From Polyangia bacterium (GTDB taxonomy: Bacteria > Myxococcota_A > Polyangia > Polyangiales > Polyangiaceae), in NCBI GenBank assembly GCA_030426145.1, contig JAUHZF010000025.1, forward strand, positions 1-47,011: a DNA stretch of 47,011 nt. Direction: 5' to 3'. Made by a program: the position numbers and the translations under genes. Positions within the stretch are counted from its first letter, which is position 1. Every line of letters begins with the position of its first letter. A model generated the notes under the pieces. That model worked only from the letters and a program-made list of their open reading frames with translations, was not told the origin of the DNA and searched no databases. Positions 39,598 to 47,011 of this stretch are shown piece by piece.

Positions 39598-41595
39598 TCA
39601 CGGGCGCAGGGCAAACCCACCCAGAATGTGGGGGTAGCTCTGGAACTGCCGGCCCTCGTCGGTCCGGCTCCGCGCGGCGAGGAGGCTGGCCTCGACGAAG
39701 CTCCAGAAGACGGCTCCCCCGAGGGTGAACCGACCATAGGCAGACAGCTCGGTCTGGTGCGCCCACCCCGCGGGCGTCGCCACCCCGAGCAAGGTGGCGA
39801 CCGAGGCGCGCGCGCCCCCCTGCCACCGGAGCCGCCACGAGGGGTGGGCGTCGTAGCGAAAGCCCGCAAAGGCGCCACCCCCAGCGAGGTAGACCCCGTG
39901 TCGCCGCTGGCCCGTCGCATCACTGGCCCAGCCGCGATAGCCGAGCGCGGCGCCCTCGAGGCCCAGGAACCACGCGTGATGGCCTGGACACTTCAGTCCT
40001 CCAGGCATGGTGGAGACCGCACCGGACAAGGCCCGCACATCGATGCGCCAGGCCTGGTCGAGAGGGAGACTCCGTCGCGCCTCGACCACCAGAGCCTCGG
40101 CCCGAAGCGCGTTCTCGTAGTCGCGTGTGGCCACCCCGAGGGGTGCGAAGCGGAAGCGGGCCCAGGGCACCCCGTTGTCCTCGAGGCCCTTGTCGACCTC
40201 TCCGCGGAAGCGCACGAAGTAGATCTCCGGGTCGCGCTCGAGCGCTCGGTCGACGTCCTTGCGCACCCTCCCCTCGAGCGCGAGCCGGAACGCGGCCCGA
40301 CCGTCGATGCTGCCCGCTCCGACCTCCATCCCCAGCGCCAAGGAAGGACCGCCACTTCGCTCTGGCAAAGGCGGCAGGTCGACCTGCGGCACCAATCGAG
40401 TCGGCACCACCTTCGACCACGCGCGGAAGAAGTGGGCCCGATGCGCATCGGGTGATTTCAGGGGTGCGCCGAGCCGACGAGCCGCGGACCAAAGCGCCCC
40501 CACCTGTCCCACGTCGACCAGGCCGTCGGTCGCGAGGCGGCCCTTCGCCCCGCAGCTCGGAGACAGGTGCCGCATGCCGCCGTTGAAGTCGGTGCCGAGC
40601 TGCAACGCCTCGGGCGGCACCACGGTCGCGGCCCGACGGACCATCTCGGCGAAGGCGGGGACCCCCGCACCGCAGGCCTCCTGCGAGCAGGCTCGCGGGC
40701 AGAGCTCGTGCGTTCCCAAAACGTCGACGAAGGCATCTTCGCTGGGCAGCAGCCCGATCACGCCCCCGCTGCGCGCCACCGCGGCCAACCTCGACGCCGA
40801 AAGCCTCCGCTCCTCGGCGCGTAGCTCTCGCAAGCTCGTGTGGGTGTAGAGCAAAGGCTGCCCTGCGGCGGCCAGGATGGGGAGCATCTCCTCGGAGGCC
40901 CGATCGGAGGCGTGGGTGAGGTCGATCCAGACCCCGCGCGCGATGAGCTCGTGGAGCAGGCGGCGGCCCGCGAGCGTGAGGCCGCGTGGGTTGCGCGCGA
41001 CGTCGGCGCCGAGCTGCCAGTCGAGCAACCGGTCGACGAAGCCGAGGGGGTTGGCGACCGTCTGAAATCCGGTCATCGCGGCCGCACCGCCGAAGTGGTC
41101 GTCGGTGAGGTGGAGCGGGGTGACGATGGCGATGCCCGCGCCATCGATGAACTCGACGAGATCTTCTTCGGACTCGAGCACGCCCCAGGCGCCCTCGAGG
41201 CTGAGCACCATGACGCGCTTGCCGGACCGCGCCAGCGCCTGGGCCTCGGCCGCCGTTCTGGCGAGCCCCCAGTTGGGGTGGGTGGCCACGAAGTGTTGCG
41301 CCTGTTCGATCTGAAGCCGAACCCCTTCACGCAGGTCACCGACGAAGGCGGGATGGGCGAAGAGGGCCACCACCACCACCGTGAGCCCCGAGTCCTCGAG
41401 GCTCGCCGCGTCGGTCTTGTTGAAGAGCCGGTCGCCCCAGTGGTCGGCCGCGATGCCTTCCTCGAAGGACCCACGGAAGAGCCACCCGAGGCCGGGTTTC
41501 ATGAACAGGTGGTTGTGCAGGTCGACGACGGCCTCAGCCCGGCGCGACACGCCGAGGAGGCCGAAGATCACGAGGATGACGACCGCGCCCCGCAA
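39598..41595 (-). CDS. M19 membrane-dipeptidase-like enzyme with C-terminal barrel-like extension, 665 aa
   Basis: TTG 41595 follows the upstream stop by one base and gives a signal peptide (MRGAVVILVIFGLLGVS... AEA). The catalytic part (about 23-400) has renal-dipeptidase landmarks: a first-strand DLHNHL, LSLEGAWG, WIDLTHAS, LLYTHTSL and LGTDFNGG. The first metal motif is HxH (His27, His29) where classic M19 enzymes have HxD. The last about 240 residues are beta-strand-rich, with alternating patterns (AWFLGLEGAALGYRGWA, GVYLAGGGAFAGFRYD) and end in LGGFALRP, which resembles an outer-membrane beta-barrel or a beta-sandwich. Family relatives cleave dipeptides or process natural products. It is probably surface- or envelope-located. 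Confidence 0.8.
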   Translation of the reverse strand: MRGAVVILVIFGLLGVSRRAEAVVDLHNHLFMKPGLGWLFRGSFEEGIAADHWGDRLFNKTDAASLEDSGLTVVVVALFAHPAFVGDLREGVRLQIEQAQHFVATHPNWGLARTAAEAQALARSGKRVMVLSLEGAWGVLESEEDLVEFIDGAGIAIVTPLHLTDDHFGGAAAMTGFQTVANPLGFVDRLLDWQLGADVARNPRGLTLAGRRLLHELIARGVWIDLTHASDRASEEMLPILAAAGQPLLYTHTSLRELRAEERRLSASRLAAVARSGGVIGLLPSEDAFVDVLGTHELCPRACSQEACGAGVPAFAEMVRRAATVVPPEALQLGTDFNGGMRHLSPSCGAKGRLATDGLVDVGQVGALWSAARRLGAPLKSPDAHRAHFFRAWSKVVPTRLVPQVDLPPLPERSGGPSLALGMEVGAGSIDGRAAFRLALEGRVRKDVDRALERDPEIYFVRFRGEVDKGLEDNGVPWARFRFAPLGVATRDYENALRAEALVVEARRSLPLDQAWRIDVRALSGAVSTMPGGLKCPGHHAWFLGLEGAALGYRGWASDATGQRRHGVYLAGGGAFAGFRYDAHPSWRLRWQGGARASVATLLGVATPAGWAHQTELSAYGRFTLGGAVFWSFVEASLLAARSRTDEGRQFQSYPHILGGFALRP

Positions 41596-41596
41596 C

Positions 41597-42154
41597 TCAC
41601 TGCACGCAACCGTAGCTGTCGACGCGCCCTTCGATCGTGAAGGGAATGCCCTCCGCCACGACGTCGAGGAAGAGGGTCGCGGTCTGCAGGTTGTCGAGGT
41701 CGCACCAGGCACAACCACTGCCGGGCGTGCCGGAGAGACTCCCCGGCACCTTCACGAGCTCGAGCTGACCGGTGGTGCCGGCGGAGATGAGGCCCGATTG
41801 AAGGATGTCGACCTCGAAGCGAGATACGAACTGATCGTTCTCGATGCTCACCTCGTTGACCGCGACCTGCAGGGCCTGGGCGTTCATGGTGTTGTCGACT
41901 TCGAGGGTGATCCCCATGCCCATGGGATCGGGTGGAACCACGGGCTGGCAGTTGGCTTGCCCGATGGCCGAGACGACCTCGATGGTGAAGTCGCCGGGCA
42001 TGCCCGAGGAGGTGGACATGGTGCTGGTGGTGCCGTCGGTCGTCGAGCTGCTGGTGCTGCCCGTGGCCCCTCCGCTTCCGAGGGGAGGATCGATGACGGC
42101 CTCGCCGCCGCAGCCGATGGCGAAGAGGGAGAGAAGAAGCCAAGAGGAACGCAT
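41597..42154 (-). CDS. Ser/Thr/Gly-linker lipoprotein, 185 aa
   Basis: ATG 42154 starts MRSSWLLLSLFAIGC with the lipid Cys at 15. A GSGGATGSTSSSTTDG-type linker follows. The remaining domain (about 120 residues) is beta-rich with cysteine pairs (NCQPV, GCAWCDLD, GCVQ) and may form an Ig-like or carbohydrate-binding sandwich. I do not recognise it. Its stop is one base from the dipeptidase start, so the two are almost certainly co-transcribed and may act together at the cell surface. Confidence 0.75.
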   Translation of the reverse strand: MRSSWLLLSLFAIGCGGEAVIDPPLGSGGATGSTSSSTTDGTTSTMSTSSGMPGDFTIEVVSAIGQANCQPVVPPDPMGMGITLEVDNTMNAQALQVAVNEVSIENDQFVSRFEVDILQSGLISAGTTGQLELVKVPGSLSGTPGSGCAWCDLDNLQTATLFLDVVAEGIPFTIEGRVDSYGCVQ

Positions 42155-42249
42155 GTCCCGATCGTGACCTCCGAGGTACCCCGGCCGCAAGCTGCAACCC
42201 GAGCGAACCGCCGGCTCGCGCGCTACAATGGGGTCGCAGGGGGCAGACC

Positions 42250-42792
42250 ATGGCGTACCGCACCGCCCAGTCCGCGCTGGCCGAACGACGTGAGGAGCAC
42301 TTCGCTCGACTCGAGCGCATCGATGAAGAGCAGCCGATCAGCCATCGACGGCTGTCGCCGCCGCTTCAGCGGAGGCTCGCGAAGCTGCGCCGAGAGGCGC
42401 AACCCGACGACGAGACCGCGGCATCGCTGTTTCAGGCCGAAGAAGCGGTCGATCGATACGAAGCGAAGCTGGACGAAGCCCTGGGTCTGAGCGCGGAGAT
42501 GCGCAAGTGGATGAACCCGATGCTGCCCCGGCGGAGCGACGTCTTGCGCTGGACGAGCTTCACCTTCGCGGCCCTGCTGAGCATGGGGGCCGCCGTACAC
42601 TACCTCGGCCTCACGAGCTTCATGTACCGCGCCCTCGGAGGCGAGCTCGCGCGTGCACGACCCGACCTCACCGCGAGCGAGCTCTTCCTCGCACCCGCGG
42701 TGCTGCCACCGGTGGAAGCGCAGACCGAAGCAGAGCTCCCGGCTGAAGACCTCGACGTGTCGCTCAGCCACGCCACCCCCGTGCGGGAGTGA
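42250..42792 (+). CDS. Small membrane protein of unknown function, 180 aa
   Basis: ATG 42250 has AGGGGGC six bases upstream. The first about 90 residues are charged helices (ERREEHFARLERIDEEQP, AEEAVDRYEAKLDEAL), one TM helix follows (about 98-122: VLRWTSFTFAALLSMGAAV), and the C-terminal part is an acidic extracytoplasmic tail. No family is recognised. It is divergent from the lipoprotein gene and convergent, by four bases, with the response regulator gene. Confidence 0.7.
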   Translation: MAYRTAQSALAERREEHFARLERIDEEQPISHRRLSPPLQRRLAKLRREAQPDDETAASLFQAEEAVDRYEAKLDEALGLSAEMRKWMNPMLPRRSDVLRWTSFTFAALLSMGAAVHYLGLTSFMYRALGGELARARPDLTASELFLAPAVLPPVEAQTEAELPAEDLDVSLSHATPVRE

Positions 42793-42796
42793 GCGC

Positions 42797-43435
42797 TCAG
42801 ATGTTGCGCACGAGCCAGACCGCGTCGGAGAGGCTGCTCTGTGACATCTTGTCGAGAAGCGAACGGATCTGGGTCTTCACCGTGTTCTCACTCACCCCCA
42901 GCACCTCCGCCAAGCGATTGCGCGGCACGCCGTCGAGGGCTTCGGAGAGAATGCGGGTCTCGCGCCGCGTGAGCCGGAACCGGGTCGTCGCCTCTTCGAG
43001 CGCGGCGACGAAGCGGTTGTCGCCCTGGTTGTTGGGGTCGATGCGATGCAGAAACGACTGGAGATTCTCGTCGAAGTCCGGCTTGCACACGTACTCGGCG
43101 CCCAGCGCATGAACGGCGTTGATCAGCTCACGATCGAGCGTAGCCGTGAGGACCATCACCGGAAGCTGCGGATGCTTGTCGCGCAGCCCTTCCACCACTT
43201 TGAGGCCGGATCCATCCGGCAAACCAATGTCCACGACGGCCCCCGCGAGCGGAACCGGCATGGCCATGGCGCCGAGGGCTTCGGCAACGGAAGCGACCAC
43301 GACGGTCTGTAGCGAGTCGGGCACGCGGCGCACGACGGCGCGCGCGACCTCCCGGTCATCTTCGACGATGAGTGCTACTGGCGAAGCAGTCGGCGACCCG
43401 TCCCCTGTCGCAGCGTCAACCATGTATGCGGTCAT
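42797..43435 (-). CDS. NarL/FixJ-type response regulator (REC-LuxR HTH), 212 aa
   Basis: Residues of about 17-135 are a receiver domain: acidic pair EDDRE, phospho-acceptor Asp69 in VVDIGLPDG, MVLTAT and CKPD (the conserved Lys). Residues of about 148-212 are a LuxR-type HTH (TRRETRILSEALDGVPRNRLA, SENTVKTQIRSLLDKM). ATG 43435 or 43423 may be used. No histidine kinase lies nearby. It is divergent from a multi-pass Ser/Thr kinase gene, 130 bases apart, which may be a functional pair. Confidence 0.92.
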   Translation of the reverse strand: MTAYMVDAATGDGSPTASPVALIVEDDREVARAVVRRVPDSLQTVVVASVAEALGAMAMPVPLAGAVVDIGLPDGSGLKVVEGLRDKHPQLPVMVLTATLDRELINAVHALGAEYVCKPDFDENLQSFLHRIDPNNQGDNRFVAALEEATTRFRLTRRETRILSEALDGVPRNRLAEVLGVSENTVKTQIRSLLDKMSQSSLSDAVWLVRNI

Positions 43436-43565
43436 AGTCCCACAGTGAGTCCGGGATAGCTACTTTCGACCTCATCCAGTTCATATCGGTGTGCGCGTGA
43501 TGTCAGGCCCTCGAAATTGACCCAGATGTCGGGCACTTCGTCGCAGAGGGCGCTCAGGTCCGTCG

Positions 43566-45497
43566 ATGGGTGCTATGAGGAAGGCGATGGGCGGGTCCGA
43601 AGCTGAGAGTCTCGAGCAGACCGCCTATGCACTCGAGCACCAGCTCGGCTCCCGTGGCCTCGAGGCCACGATCCCCGCGCCCGCGCCCGAGAGCCGGGAG
43701 ACTCAGGAAAAAATTCTCGCGATCTCGGCGCTCCCGGTGTTGTCGGTCGGGCCTCAGGCGAGCGCAGAACTCCGTGTCGTAGGTGAGCTCGGCGCAGGCG
43801 GGATGGGCATCGTCGAGCTGGCCGAGCAGGGTGCCCTCGGCCGCGAAGTAGCCGTGAAACGCGTTCGAGACGACGTCGAGGGCAAGCTGGCCTCGGCGCT
43901 CATCCTCGACGAAGCCCGGATCACCGGCTCGCTCGAGCACCCCAATATCGTCCCCGTCTACGCCCTCGGTCGCAACGACGCCGGCGAACCCGTCATGGTG
44001 ATGAAGCGGGTCGAGGGTACGCCGTGGGCCGACCTGCTCGACGATCCGAACCACCCGGGCTGGCCCGAGGGCGTCGATGCCGACCGCTTGGTTTGGCACC
44101 TCGAGACCTTGATGCAGGTCTGCAACGCGCTTCACTTCGCACACGACCGCGGCGTGATTCACCGGGACGTGAAACCCGAGAACGTCATCATCGGGCGGTT
44201 CGGCGAAGTCTACGTGCTCGACTGGGGCTGTGCTTACCAGACGGCCGCCGAGCCCGAACGCACCATCGTGGGAACGCTGGCCTACATGGCACCGGAGATG
44301 CTGCGGGGCTCCGGCCCTCATCTCACGCCCCGCACCGACGTCTATCTGCTCGGCGCCTGCCTCCATCACATCCTCACCGGGCGGCCTCCCCATCGCTGCG
44401 ACGACCTGATGACGGCGCTGCAGCACATTCAAAGCTCCGCGTCGCACACCTTCCCCGTCGGTGCGCCCGCAGAGCTCATGGACATCGCAGGCCGGGCCAT
44501 GCGCCCCGACCCGGAGGACCGCTACGCGACGACCCTGGAGATGCAGGAGGCCCTCAAGGACTACCTCCGGCACCGCGGCTCCTACGCAGTGGCGGAGGCA
44601 GCGACGACGCGATGGCGAGAGCTCCAGCTGAGGGGCACGAAGATGCTCGAAGGCAAGGAGGACGACGACCCCATCCTCGATCGGCTCTTCATCGAGTGTC
44701 GTTTCGGCTTCGCGCAGGCGCTCGATGCCTGGCCCGAGAACTACGAAGCCAAAGGCGGGCTCGTGTCGGCCATCCGACTCATGATCGAGATCGAGCTGAA
44801 GCGGCGAAACGCCGAGGCTGCGACGGCCCTCCTCGCCGAGCTCAAGCGGCCTCCCGACGAGCTCGTAGCCCGCGTCGAAACCCTCCGCGACGAGCTCAGC
44901 GCCCAAGCCAAAGAGCTGGCGGAGCTGCGGGAGGGGGCCCACGAACGTGACCCTCGGGTCGCGAGCCGCGCCCGCGCCATCTCGAGCATCGTGACGGGCG
45001 CCGTGCTCGCCGGCTCTTTCATGGCCCTCGCCGTCTACTTCCCTGGCGCGCGGGGTCTCACCCACGGCGTCGTGCTCGCCGTAGCGGGAACGGTGACCGT
45101 GGGGATGGCCGCAACCCTCTACGTGAAGCGGCAGGAGATGCTGGCCACGGCCATCAATCGCTTCCTCTGGGCCGCCATCTTCGCCATCGTCATCGCGTGC
45201 GGCGCCGTTCACGTCGCCGGCGTGCTCGGCGCCATTCCCATCGGCTTCGCCCTCGCCGCCGACATGGTGGTCTCGGCCGCCGTGGTGGGCACGGTGGGCC
45301 TCAACCTCAACCGAGGCCTCATCGCGGTCGCCCTCGTCTACCTGCTCGGAGGCGTCGCTGCCGCCGTGTGGCCTGCACGCGTGCTCGAAGCGCTGGCCGG
45401 GACGTTCCTCATCTCCCACGCCGTCGTCGCGTGGACGTGGCTCGCGCTCGGCGAAGGCGACACGGGTGCGGTTGCGGCTCCCGAGCCTCGCCGCTAA
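43566..45497 (+). CDS. Ser/Thr kinase with multi-TM C-terminal domain, 643 aa
   Basis: ATG 43566 is used; 43575 and 43587 are alternatives. Residues of about 70-340 form the kinase: GELGAGGMGIVELAE, Lys98 in VAVKRV, HRDVKPEN with Asp201, and MAPEM. The Mg-binding DFG is DWG (Asp219; VLDWGCAY), a variant seen in this kinase subfamily and usually active. A helical segment (about 350-470, coiled-coil prone: ELSAQAKELAELREG) leads to about six hydrophobic helices (478-640) instead of a single TM and sensor domain. The membrane part may sense the membrane state or a small molecule. It is followed nine bases later by cyaY. Confidence 0.92.
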   Translation: MGAMRKAMGGSEAESLEQTAYALEHQLGSRGLEATIPAPAPESRETQEKILAISALPVLSVGPQASAELRVVGELGAGGMGIVELAEQGALGREVAVKRVRDDVEGKLASALILDEARITGSLEHPNIVPVYALGRNDAGEPVMVMKRVEGTPWADLLDDPNHPGWPEGVDADRLVWHLETLMQVCNALHFAHDRGVIHRDVKPENVIIGRFGEVYVLDWGCAYQTAAEPERTIVGTLAYMAPEMLRGSGPHLTPRTDVYLLGACLHHILTGRPPHRCDDLMTALQHIQSSASHTFPVGAPAELMDIAGRAMRPDPEDRYATTLEMQEALKDYLRHRGSYAVAEAATTRWRELQLRGTKMLEGKEDDDPILDRLFIECRFGFAQALDAWPENYEAKGGLVSAIRLMIEIELKRRNAEAATALLAELKRPPDELVARVETLRDELSAQAKELAELREGAHERDPRVASRARAISSIVTGAVLAGSFMALAVYFPGARGLTHGVVLAVAGTVTVGMAATLYVKRQEMLATAINRFLWAAIFAIVIACGAVHVAGVLGAIPIGFALAADMVVSAAVVGTVGLNLNRGLIAVALVYLLGGVAAAVWPARVLEALAGTFLISHAVVAWTWLALGEGDTGAVAAPEPRR

Positions 45498-45506
45498 GTC
45501 CCCCTC

Positions 45507-45833
45507 ATGTCTGGCATCTCGGAATCCGAGTTCGAGAAGGTGGCTGACGTCGAGCTCCGCCGCCTGATCGATGCGCTCGACGAGCTCGGCGACGAGATCG
45601 ACCCCGAGCTGCAGATGGGCGTCTTGAGCATCCTGTTCGAGGACGGCACCAAGTTCGTGGTCAACAGCCACCGGGCCGCACGACAGATCTGGATGGCTGC
45701 CGACCGGCGTGCCTGGCACTTCGACTACCGAGAAGGCCGCTGGCTCACCTCGTCCGACGACGAGCTCTGGTCGTCGCTCACCGCCGTGCTCGCCTCCAAG
45801 CTCGGCTCAGACGTGTCGCTGGCCGCCTCGTAG
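45507..45833 (+). CDS. cyaY: Iron donor/frataxin homologue CyaY, 108 aa
   Basis: The length and pattern fit CyaY: acidic first helix (SESEFEKVADVELRRLIDALDE), then the beta-sheet with LSILFEDGTKFVVN and the aromatic strand QIWMAADRRAWHFDY. CyaY binds iron at the acidic helix and modulates Fe-S cluster assembly. It lies nine bases after the kinase gene. Its 3' end overlaps truA antisense by 109 bases. Confidence 0.85.
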   Translation: MSGISESEFEKVADVELRRLIDALDELGDEIDPELQMGVLSILFEDGTKFVVNSHRAARQIWMAADRRAWHFDYREGRWLTSSDDELWSSLTAVLASKLGSDVSLAAS

Positions 45834-46567
45834 TCGACCGCCCATAGACACAGGCCTTCGGGATCCGTGGGTGGCGCCGTGGCGCGGGGATCACCGAGCG
45901 CGCAGAGCTCGACCAAGCGACCCGGAGGAGCGCCGCCTTCGGCCTCGCGAAGCACCGTCGCGACGAGAACGCGCATCTGACGCCGCAAGAAGCCGGACGC
46001 GGTGACGTCGAAGCAGATGTGCTCCCCGCGCCGAAAGGCCGTGGCCGCCATGATGGTCTTCTTCGTGGAGGCCCCGGGTCGAGGCCGACGGGCGAGGGCA
46101 CGAACGTCGCGCGTGCCCTCCAGGGCTCGGAGCATGGCGTCGACGTCGGCGACGTTGGCGTGGTGGCGCACCATGAAGCGATACCGGCGGGCACGGGCCG
46201 AGAAGCTGGCGTGGAAGCGCCGCGGCACCGCAAGCACGTCTCGGATGAGAATCGCGCGCCCGTCGAGTGCCCGGTCGAGCTCGTCGAAGCCCGTTCTACG
46301 GTTGCTGCCCGACGGTGCGCCTTCTGCCACCGCCTGCCGTACCGTGGACAGGTCCAGCCGTCGCTGCGTGCGAAAGCTCACCACCTGCCCCCAGGCGTGA
46401 ACCCCGCGGTCCGTGGCGCCGGCGAAGGCCATGGCCGTCATCGCGGGGTCGAGCTCGAACAGGGCTTGGCGGAGCACACCCTCGACGGTCGTGCGCTCAC
46501 CCTGGCGGCGGAAACCTGCGAAGCAGCCTCCGTCGTAAGCCAGCCGCAGCCGATATGTCGTGCCCAC
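45725..46567 (-). CDS. truA: tRNA pseudouridine synthase A, TruA, 280 aa
   Basis: TruA isomerises U38-U40 in the anticodon stem of tRNA. The start region RLRLAYDGGCFAGF, the catalytic motif GATDRGVHAWGQ with Asp53, the RFHASFSARARRYRF stretch and the later FLRRQMRV motif are diagnostic. The initiator is GTG 46567. The last about 35 residues (DTSEPSLEASTAVSDDQS...) are low-complexity and encoded antisense to the 3' end of cyaY, so this tail is likely disordered and lineage-specific. It sits 32 bases after the winged-helix gene on the same strand. Confidence 0.93.
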   Translation of the reverse strand: MGTTYRLRLAYDGGCFAGFRRQGERTTVEGVLRQALFELDPAMTAMAFAGATDRGVHAWGQVVSFRTQRRLDLSTVRQAVAEGAPSGSNRRTGFDELDRALDGRAILIRDVLAVPRRFHASFSARARRYRFMVRHHANVADVDAMLRALEGTRDVRALARRPRPGASTKKTIMAATAFRRGEHICFDVTASGFLRRQMRVLVATVLREAEGGAPPGRLVELCALGDPRATAPPTDPEGLCLWAVDYEAASDTSEPSLEASTAVSDDQSSSSDEVSQRPSR

Positions 46568-46599
46568 CGGGTCGGACTTACCCGGTCGTCGCCCTCGCG

Positions 46600-46950
46600 T
46601 CAGGCCGCGTCGGATAGCGGGGCTACGTCGACCGCGGGGTCGAGTCGGTATCCCCCGTGCCGAAACTCGAGCGCCTCGCCGAGGCCGAGCTTGCGAAGGG
46701 ACGATACGGCGACGTGAAGCCTCGCGCGGGCTGCACGCGGATAGATGCGTTCACCAGGCCACCCCGCCGCGATGAGCGCGGTTGGCGTCAGAACGTGTCC
46801 GGGTCGCTCGAGGCGGTGGAGCACGAGCGCCGCGAGCACCAGTCGGAGCTTACGACGTCGATGCAGGCTCACCACGATGCCGGAGGCCGCACGGAAGCGC
46901 CAGGCGTCGGGCTCGATGATGGGTCGGTACGTCACCCTCACCCAACGCAA
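46600..46950 (-). CDS. Stand-alone winged-helix DNA-binding protein, 116 aa
   Basis: The product contains a trans_reg_C/BTAD-type winged helix: LTPTALIAAGWPGER, then PRAARARLHVAVSSLRKLGL and GGYRLDP. It matches the C-terminal domain of the 939-aa regulator at 14995-17814 in the AGWPGER block and the LR-x-GL...GY-x-LDP wing. An in-frame stop at 46966-46968 shows that it is not simply the tail of a longer gene; the start is TTG 46950 or GTG 46941. It has no receiver, ATPase or TPR part, so it may act alone or compete for the same sites. Likely in an operon with truA. Confidence 0.75.
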   Translation of the reverse strand: MRWVRVTYRPIIEPDAWRFRAASGIVVSLHRRRKLRLVLAALVLHRLERPGHVLTPTALIAAGWPGERIYPRAARARLHVAVSSLRKLGLGEALEFRHGGYRLDPAVDVAPLSDAA

Positions 46951-46973
46951 CGCGTCGAAGGGGACTTACACTG

Positions 46974-47011
46974 ATCGTTGGCACCTATCGTTGGTACCGA
47001 TGGTTGGGCAG
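46974..47011. repeat. Three 13-bp direct repeats upstream of the winged-helix gene
   Basis: ATCGTTGGCACCT, ATCGTTGGTACCG and ATGGTTGGGCAG are consecutive 13-bp units, the last cut by the window edge. They lie about 24 bases upstream of TTG 46950. They could be binding sites for the adjacent DNA-binding protein, or the start of a longer tandem array. Confidence 0.6.

Noticed and set aside
43554..45719. Long minus-strand open frame (over 700 codons) opposite the multi-TM kinase
   Set aside because: It is the mirror of a recognisable kinase in high-GC DNA; the frame has no domain or signal and covers the opposite strand of cyaY too.

Overview
This window is GC-rich DNA from what looks like a myxobacterium (Myxococcota, probably Polyangiales-like). 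This is inferred from content: three Ser/Thr protein kinases in 47 kb, many secreted lipoproteins with Thr/Ser/Gly-rich linkers, a TPR/PEGA protein beside a kinase, a CocE-type hydrolase, OmpA- and FadL-like envelope proteins, and frequent GTG/TTG starts with very high G+C at third codon positions. I see no rRNA, tRNA, insertion sequence, phage gene or CRISPR array. I read about 43 protein genes, one partial at the left edge, plus one candidate microprotein.

Layout. 1-5.0 kb: the tail of an acidic-repeat membrane protein, translationally coupled to a lipoprotein with a possible cysteine-protease signature, a 14-bp tandem repeat, then a mosaic secreted lipoprotein. 5.0-9.2 kb: a TerB-like protein, an alpha/beta-hydrolase lipoprotein, a Ycf46-type AAA+ ATPase and a site-2-protease-like membrane protease. 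9.3-15 kb: a giant kinase-nSTAND-WD40 protein and a MAPEG protein. 15-19.3 kb: an ATPase/TPR regulator with a C-terminal winged helix, and a MarR/DUF4336 divergent pair with palindromic operators. 19.3-26.4 kb: a FadL-like porin, a CocE hydrolase, three lipoproteins and a MurE-like ligase lacking the MurE N-terminal domain.

26.7-30.2 kb is a tight lipoprotein / kinase / TPR-PEGA operon. 30.2-35 kb holds an orphan TupA-type binding protein, a candidate 33-aa ORF, a PHB-depolymerase-like lipoprotein, and a coupled pair of a membrane trypsin-like protease and a solute-binding-like protein. 34.9-36.3 kb is an uncharacterised three-gene operon with a 17-cysteine CxxC protein and a tail-anchored protein. 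36.4-39.2 kb runs Smr protein, lipoprotein, OmpA-like lipoprotein, metzincin. 39.2-42.8 kb has a second TerB-like gene, an M19 dipeptidase with a barrel-like extension, a lipoprotein and a small membrane protein. 42.8-47 kb has a REC-LuxR regulator divergent from a multi-TM kinase, then cyaY, a truA gene whose 3' end overlaps cyaY antisense, and a stand-alone winged-helix protein that resembles the C-terminal domain of the regulator at 15 kb.

Most products act in or on the cell envelope or in signalling. The strongest candidates for undescribed biology are the Cys-rich operon (34944-36259), the coupled protease/binding-protein pair (32280-34933), the kinase operon (26675-30197), the N-domain-less MurE-like ligase, and the shared AGWPGER winged-helix family. 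All functional statements are read from motifs by eye; no database search was run.
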